A stretch of 64,000 nt of DNA from an uncultured Christensenella sp. (GTDB taxonomy: Bacteria > Bacillota > Clostridia > Christensenellales > Borkfalkiaceae): assembly GCA_910585785.1 (NCBI GenBank), contig CAJUEV010000006.1:1-64000 (forward strand). The letters are read 5' to 3'. The position numbers and the translations under genes are program-made. Shown here in pieces: positions 59,335-64,000 of the stretch; position 1 is the first letter of the stretch, and each line of letters opens with the position of its first letter. The notes under the pieces are model-generated. The model saw nothing but the letters and a program-made list of their open reading frames with translations, was not told the DNA's origin and did not search any database.

Positions 59335-60008
59335 TCCGTTATCGCTTTAAAAATTCTCTCCGCTATTTCAGCCATTCCCTCGTCGCCGGGATGCGCGGCA
59401 ACCCCTTCGTGCGCAAACTTGCCTACGGCTTTCATATTGTCGTCCCTGCCCAAATCGTGCAGTTTTACAAACATATAACCCTTTTCTTCGGCAAAATCTT
59501 TTACAAACCCGTCGAAAGGCGGATATTCCCAAAACAAATCGGTAAGCAGTATCTTCGCGCCATCCTCGGCGAAGTATTTCACCATTTGCGCATACTGCGG
59601 CTTAAATTCTTTCAATCTTACGGTAAGATTCGCGTTTTCGCCAAGTCTTATAACTATTAAATCAGCGCAAAACCCGCGCGCAGCCGCATAGCGCGTTTTC
59701 AGCAAGGACATATCGCCGCAGCGCTCCCATTCGCTTAAATTTGCAACGCAGTAAGAAACGCTTTTACCGTCCTTTTCAAGCAGATTTACAAGGCGATGAA
59801 CGTAGTCGTTTTGCTTTTCGCTTGCCGCCATTCCCCAATCGCCGAACCAGCCCAAATTTTCCGCTTTGCCGTGGCGGGTTATTGAGTTGCCCAAAAACAA
59901 AATTTTTAAATTTGCGCCGTTTTTAAAGCAAAACGAAACGCAATCGTTTTCTTCCAGTTGCCCCTCGGCAGGCACGTCGTTTTTAATTAAATCGCTTGAA
60001 ATTTTCAT
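59322..60008 (-). CDS. SGNH/GDSL-family hydrolase
   Basis: A 228-residue esterase-like protein. Block I Ser is in LFLGNSITRHG, block III Asn-containing LGENANLTVRL, block V His in GVAAHPGDEGMAEIA. An N-terminal about 30-residue beta stretch precedes the fold, and there is no signal peptide. Possibly a carbohydrate deacetylase, as is common in pectin loci; the substrate is unproven. It overlaps the MgtC-like gene by 13 bp. Confidence 0.8.
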   Translation of the reverse strand: MKISSDLIKNDVPAEGQLEENDCVSFCFKNGANLKILFLGNSITRHGKAENLGWFGDWGMAASEKQNDYVHRLVNLLEKDGKSVSYCVANLSEWERCGDMSLLKTRYAAARGFCADLIVIRLGENANLTVRLKEFKPQYAQMVKYFAEDGAKILLTDLFWEYPPFDGFVKDFAEEKGYMFVKLHDLGRDDNMKAVGKFAHEGVAAHPGDEGMAEIAERIFKAITECGK

Positions 60009-60116
60009 TTTTTCTTAAAAGTTAAACGCCTCGCACGGCGCCATTTGTCATTGAAATATACCCGATAAACCTAATTAGTCGCGGTATATGTGCCGGTTAA
60101 TTGAATTTTTACGTTA

Positions 60117-61355
60117 TTATTTCAACATTTCTATTGCGGGAAGATTGTGGCTTAAAAAGCCCGCGTGCAAAAACTGCTCGCCCGAATCGGGGTGATAACT
60201 TTCAAAAAAATCGCCCTTCTCTTCAAGCGCTTTGTTCAAAAGTTTAAGCGTGCGGTTTTTTAATTCTTCCGCAAGTAAATTCTTGTTGTACCGCGCAAGC
60301 CCTTTATAAACGCAATAATTTGCAATAACCCAAATCGCGCCCAGCCAGTTTGAAGGGTTTCCGCTTTTTACAAGGCTGTACATTTTTTCGTTTTTAGCAA
60401 GCGTCCTTATGCCGTATTCCGCAAAAAAATCGTCGTTTTCAGTAAGATGCAAACACATTTTTTCCGCTTGACTTTCGCTGCATATACCCGCGTACATAGG
60501 CAAAAAACAGCCCCAGAAACGTATTTTAAGGGGAAAAGAAGTCCAATGCGGGTCAAGACCGGAATGGAGCGCAACGCCTTTGACCGTGCGAACGGTTTTA
60601 TAAACGCCTATATCCTGCGAATAGTATATACCGTCGCGCTCGTCCCACATTTCTCTGTTGACGGCGTTTTTAAGCGCTTCGGCTTTTTTCAATTGCTCGT
60701 CCGCGTTTTGGTTAAGTTGCTTTAAAATGCGCGCAAGGGCAAGATATTCCATATAAATAAAACAGTTTAAAAACACGTCCGCCGCGCTGTTTTGCGGACG
60801 GTAAAACACGGTGGGATTGTTGTCTATACCGACCATAATATCGTCTTTCCAGAAAAACAGCCCCGACTTTTCGTCATACTGCGTTTCTTCGAAATAACGC
60901 ATATATTTTTTCAATTTTTCAATATCAAGCCAGTTAAATCCGCCGGAAAACTCGCCCGCGTTTAAAGCCGACTGACACAAAAACGGCATATGCTGGTTCA
61001 GGGGCGTGCCTTTAAGGTGTTCGCCTTGAAAAAATCCTTCAAACAGACCCCCGCCCGAAACCATAATGGGAATAAACCCGTCATCTTCCTGCGCGTCCAA
61101 AAAATTTAAAACGCAGCCCCGCATATGCGCCGCAGCCGTTTGTCTGCTTATGCCCGTTCCGCGCGCCGCTTCTACGCCGAAATTTTCAAAAGCGCAGCGC
61201 AATGACAGCGCTTCCCAATAAGAATCCCAGCCCCAAAGCTCGCTCATATATCCCGTGCCGGGCACTAAAAAGGGATATTTCAAATTTTTTGCGGGCGGTT
61301 TTAAAATATTTTTAAAATTTGCAAATATGTAATTTTTTATTTTGGAAGTATCCAT
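60117..61355 (-). CDS. Alpha/alpha-barrel glycoside hydrolase (GH37/GH63-like)
   Basis: A 412-residue (alpha/alpha)6 barrel protein resembling the trehalase/mannosylglycerate hydrolase (GH63/MGH1-type) group. Seen: PGTGYMSELWGWDSYWEALSLR, RGCVLNFLDAQEDDGFIPI, LNQHMPFLCQSAL, VGIDNNPTVFYRP, PSNWLGAIWVIANYCVYKGL and SYHPDSGEQFLHAGF with likely catalytic Asp/Glu. There is no signal peptide. It may act on a rhamnose-containing or other imported oligosaccharide; the exact substrate is not known. It lies upstream in the rhamnose operon. Confidence 0.75.
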   Translation of the reverse strand: MDTSKIKNYIFANFKNILKPPAKNLKYPFLVPGTGYMSELWGWDSYWEALSLRCAFENFGVEAARGTGISRQTAAAHMRGCVLNFLDAQEDDGFIPIMVSGGGLFEGFFQGEHLKGTPLNQHMPFLCQSALNAGEFSGGFNWLDIEKLKKYMRYFEETQYDEKSGLFFWKDDIMVGIDNNPTVFYRPQNSAADVFLNCFIYMEYLALARILKQLNQNADEQLKKAEALKNAVNREMWDERDGIYYSQDIGVYKTVRTVKGVALHSGLDPHWTSFPLKIRFWGCFLPMYAGICSESQAEKMCLHLTENDDFFAEYGIRTLAKNEKMYSLVKSGNPSNWLGAIWVIANYCVYKGLARYNKNLLAEELKNRTLKLLNKALEEKGDFFESYHPDSGEQFLHAGFLSHNLPAIEMLK

Positions 61356-61363
61356 AATTTCGA

Positions 61364-62197
61364 TTAAATTTCAACCCTCATTCCGTCGTAAGAGACAAGT
61401 ATTCCGCAATCTTTAAAGCAAGCTTCCACTTCTTCGTGCAGCCCCGCGTGATTGTGCGTTATGTGCGAAACTATAAACTTTGTGTTTTTATCGGTTGCGC
61501 CCGCCCCGTCCAGCGCGGCTTTAAGCCGTTTGTTCTGCTCAAAATTCATATGATGAACATAGTAATTGCAACCCATTGTGCCGTCCATAATAACGCAGTC
61601 AAACTTTTTTCCGTAATTAATTATAAAGTCTAACGTTTCGTCAAAGGGATAGCCGCTGTCCAGCAAATACAAAACTGCGGTTTTTCCGTCGTCGATAATA
61701 AAGTTCAGCGCAACCTGTTCGGGCGCGTGATTCGCTTTAAGCGGAGTTACGTTATAACCGCCTATATTTGTTTTTTTAAACGGCGTTAAAGTATGAAAAA
61801 CTATGTTTTTGCGTATTTCATCCCTTATGGGAAAAAGTTTATAATATCCGTCAAACAGCCTTTCCACGTCCTCGTTACCGTAAATATGCAGTTTTTCGCA
61901 ATTTAAAACAGGCGCGAAATCAGTGCCTCGGGTGCTCAACAAATTGGGGCAATAATGGTCGTCGTGAACGTGAGTTATCAACAGGTTTTCCACGTCGCCG
62001 AAATTTACTCCGCTTTGCATAAAGTGCATATGAGTATCGGCGGGCAAATCAATCAAAAGTTTGCCGTCAATCAGCGTTTGCGAAAGCGACCTGAGGCTTT
62101 TCCCGCCAGCTTTTCTTGCCGCCCGGCAATGCTTGCAACCGCAAAACAACGCGGGATAGCCTTCCCCCCCGCCAGAACCTAATATTTCGATTTTCAT
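61364..62197 (-). CDS. MBL-fold metallo-hydrolase (PhnP-like)
   Basis: A 277-residue metallo-beta-lactamase fold. An N-terminal zinc-binding insertion (CGCKHCRAA) precedes the active site THVHDDHYCPNLL and later ligands SGYPFDETL and SHITHNHAGLHEE. Similar proteins hydrolyse cyclic phosphates (PhnP) or nucleotide derivatives. The role here is not known. It follows the DUF218 gene by 5 bp in one operon. Confidence 0.8.
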   Translation of the reverse strand: MKIEILGSGGGEGYPALFCGCKHCRAARKAGGKSLRSLSQTLIDGKLLIDLPADTHMHFMQSGVNFGDVENLLITHVHDDHYCPNLLSTRGTDFAPVLNCEKLHIYGNEDVERLFDGYYKLFPIRDEIRKNIVFHTLTPFKKTNIGGYNVTPLKANHAPEQVALNFIIDDGKTAVLYLLDSGYPFDETLDFIINYGKKFDCVIMDGTMGCNYYVHHMNFEQNKRLKAALDGAGATDKNTKFIVSHITHNHAGLHEEVEACFKDCGILVSYDGMRVEI

Positions 62198-62202
62198 AAT
62201 TT

Positions 62203-62799
62203 TTAAAATTTAATATCGCTTATGCGACCTTTAATAATCAAATCTTTCAAAATTTCCATTTCCGTTTTTACGCAATTTTTAAGCCTTTCGTCCGTTTTCC
62301 ACTGCTCGCTTTGAAAATCGGCGCCCTGCGTAAATGCGTAAACTTTGATAAACTTCGGCAATAAAATTTTTGCAAGAAGTAACGCCCGCCTCATATGAAA
62401 GGGCTCGGTTATCACGGTTACGCTTTCAACCCTCATAACGTCCGTCCGCTTGCATATTTCCGTAAGCGAACAGGTTATATTCTGAATTGTGTCGAAGGCG
62501 TTCGGCTCCTCTATTATCGCCGTTTGCGGAACGCCGTACTTTAAAAGCCTTTCCCGCAAAACCGTACACTCCTTAACTGATTTATCCGCTACCGCCCCGC
62601 CCGAAACTATCAAATTTTCCGTTCCGCCGTTTTTATAGTAAGCGGCGGCTATTTCCGCGCGGATTTGCGCGTATTTAGGCGCGGTGCCGCAAACCACGGC
62701 AAAATCGGCTTTTTCAACTCTTTCGTTAAGCCCGCCAAACAAAATACCGTCCGTTTGCTCGGGCGTAAGTTTTGATAAATCCGATTGCGACAAATACAT
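62203..62799 (-). CDS. DUF218 (YdcF/SanA-like) protein
   Basis: A 198-residue protein with the DUF218 Rossmann-like fold: ADFAVVCGTAPKYAQIR, LIVSGGAVADKSVKE, IIEEPNAFDTIQNITC and VITEPFHMRRALLLA. It lacks transmembrane helices, so it is the soluble form. Related proteins bind nucleotides or affect envelope function. The start at 62799 follows AGAGG; a longer frame (62814) overlapping the upstream gene is possible. Confidence 0.82.
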   Translation of the reverse strand: MYLSQSDLSKLTPEQTDGILFGGLNERVEKADFAVVCGTAPKYAQIRAEIAAAYYKNGGTENLIVSGGAVADKSVKECTVLRERLLKYGVPQTAIIEEPNAFDTIQNITCSLTEICKRTDVMRVESVTVITEPFHMRRALLLAKILLPKFIKVYAFTQGADFQSEQWKTDERLKNCVKTEMEILKDLIIKGRISDIKF

Positions 62800-62807
62800 A
62801 AAACCTC

Positions 62808-64000
62808 TCAACAAGCGCCGTTTATAAGCGTTACGGGCACGAAATACTGCTCTCCCCTGCCGTTTACCGAAATTTTGATAACTATTTCGTACTTATAATT
62901 TTTAAGCGCGGTGGGAGTAAACTTCAACTCGAATTTGTTTGTATGGCTGACTTTGCTGCCGTGCCAGTGTTCCAGCCCCACCGCTCTTTTATCGCCGTTT
63001 GCAAGTTTCCACTCCTCGGGTATGCCCGAAATTTCCGCGTTGACGTATTGCGAAAGATAAAGTTTATTGCAAAGCGTAACGATTATGCGCTTTTCCGTTC
63101 CTTCTTCTATTTTTGCCAAACTTTCGCCAAAATTTACCTTGACGGTAAGCGAAGGAAAATGATAGCGCGCCGTGCAGGGGCTTTCTTTTAAAAGTTCTTT
63201 AAAATTTTCCTGTTGATAGGGGTAAAACGCGTTTTCGTCGTACTTCAAGCAATTTGCCGCGGTAATTTCAAAACCGTTTTCCGTAAAGGCGCATCTTTCG
63301 GAAGAAACAACGGGAAACTGCTTTACAACCCTTTCGCACAATGCCGAAACCGTTTCGGGCACGTTTAAAAGAAGGTCGGGACGAAGGGTGCAAACCGCTA
63401 TTTTTTCGGAACAGCCGTTTTTCCATTTGTCGGGAATGCTTTCCGCGCCGCTTATAATTCCCATTATCGCGCCTAGCGTTCCCGCCGTGCAGTCGGTATC
63501 CTCGCCGCAGTTTGCGGCAAGGCAAATGGACTTGCCGAAGTCGCCCTTGCCGTAAAGCCAGCCTATCAAAACAATTCCTATGCTTGCGGGCGCGTCGTAC
63601 CCGTGCACCGCTTTGGGAATATCTTTGTCCTTATTTTGCGCGGGGCACTTTGCGCTTGCGGGAACGGAGGGTACGCCCTTCCACTCGCCGCCAATCTCGC
63701 CGAAGCTTGAAGGCTCGGCAATCAAAAGTTTTTTGCGCGCCGTTTTCCAGTCGTCGCCGTTTTTAAAGCACTTCAAAACGACTTCCACCGCGTTTCTTAC
63801 CCCGCACTTTTCGGGAAGATATGAAAGTCCTATTTCTATAAGTTTGTTTATATCGCTTTCGAAAAACGCCGCAGCCTGTACTGTTGCGGTAAATATCGCC
63901 GCATAAATCCCCTCGCCGCTATGGTCTACGCACGCGTCATAATAAGCGTAGTTTGCGGCAAGCGCGGGATTACCCGCGCAAAGGCAAGCCCAAATTTCGG
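62808..64000 (-). CDS. ADP-ribosylglycohydrolase family protein, partial (start beyond the window)
   Basis: The frame runs open to the right edge, so the N-terminus is missing; the visible part is about 397 residues. Seen: DACVDHSGEGIYAAIFTAT near the edge, then NCGEDTDCTAGTLGAIMG, the Asp/Asp metal site of ADP-ribosylglycohydrolase-type proteins, and a C-terminal about 150-residue beta-sandwich not typical of the simple enzyme. Members remove ADP-ribose from proteins or act on other ribosides. It is the first visible gene of the 64-to-55-kb minus-strand operon. Confidence 0.82.
   Translation of the reverse strand, partial: EIWACLCAGNPALAANYAYYDACVDHSGEGIYAAIFTATVQAAAFFESDINKLIEIGLSYLPEKCGVRNAVEVVLKCFKNGDDWKTARKKLLIAEPSSFGEIGGEWKGVPSVPASAKCPAQNKDKDIPKAVHGYDAPASIGIVLIGWLYGKGDFGKSICLAANCGEDTDCTAGTLGAIMGIISGAESIPDKWKNGCSEKIAVCTLRPDLLLNVPETVSALCERVVKQFPVVSSERCAFTENGFEITAANCLKYDENAFYPYQQENFKELLKESPCTARYHFPSLTVKVNFGESLAKIEEGTEKRIIVTLCNKLYLSQYVNAEISGIPEEWKLANGDKRAVGLEHWHGSKVSHTNKFELKFTPTALKNYKYEIVIKISVNGRGEQYFVPVTLINGAC

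Overview
The window looks like a chromosomal contig from an uncultured anaerobic Clostridia-like member of the Bacillota, probably a gut commensal. The reasons are a Gram-positive style str operon (rpsL-rpsG-fusA-tuf), an L27 protein with the Firmicutes N-terminal processing site, lipoprotein-anchored solute-binding proteins and amylases with no outer-membrane genes, strong AAGGAGG-type ribosome binding sites, and many glycan-utilisation genes. Base composition is moderate (my estimate is mid-40s % GC). No rRNA, tRNA, CRISPR array or transposase was found. The lineage call is an inference; the family calls come from motifs read in the sequence.

Layout. 1-3.1 kb: a sugar-phosphate isomerase-like gene and a decayed DpnII/MboI-type (GATC) restriction-modification pair. 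3.1-6.3 kb: two small unknowns, a cysteine desulfurase-like gene paired with a DUF3343 protein, endonuclease III and a small XRE regulator. 6.3-11.2 kb: the str operon on the minus strand. 11.5-16.2 kb: TtcA-like tRNA thiolase, rplU-rpmA, a GNAT acetyltransferase, a zinc-ribbon membrane protein and a membrane-anchored MerR regulator. 16.3-20.7 kb: GH105 and GH43-type plant-glycan genes and malic enzyme. 20.8-23.2 kb: four small regulators or regulator-linked genes around an RNA-repair pair (KptA and a HAD phosphatase). 23.3-41 kb: a complete maltodextrin/glycogen locus (malQ, malEFG, secreted amylase, malK, phosphorylase, divergent LacI regulator, secreted starch-binding lipoprotein and pullulanase). 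The malQ and pullulanase promoters share the same LacI-type operator arrangement. 41.3-47.5 kb: a secreted-protein operon of two tandem paralogous membrane-associated/lipoproteins and a 1484-residue lipase-LRR-InlB-repeat-polyglycine protein. 47.8-53.8 kb: a three-gene minus-strand operon of TIR-LRR, degenerate TIR-LRR and a membrane TrkA/RyR-domain protein. 54-54.8 kb: a beta-lactamase-family pseudogene. 55-64 kb: a rhamnose operon (rhaB, rhaA, rhaD) with MgtC-like, SGNH hydrolase, glycosidase, metallo-hydrolase, DUF218 and ADP-ribosylglycohydrolase genes.

How the genes work together. The maltodextrin block describes a route from extracellular starch or pullulan (PulA, amylase, starch-binding lipoprotein) through the MalEFG-MalK importer to cytosolic MalQ and phosphorylase. 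The GH105, GH43 and rhamnose genes suggest use of rhamnogalacturonan or other pectic side chains. The most unusual block is the TIR-LRR/RyR operon: one TIR keeps the NADase-type glutamate, its translationally coupled paralogue has lost it, and the third gene joins a membrane anchor and Rossmann domains to a RyR-like domain. This is laid out like a sensor-signal-receptor defence or signalling system.

A second unusual property is window-wide. Reading all 64 kb I found no GATC tetranucleotide, where roughly 240 are expected, and the only GATC restriction system present is in decay. Several genes (the first isomerase, nth, ttcA) also appear to be transcribed as leaderless mRNAs from well-formed promoters whose start site coincides with the ATG.
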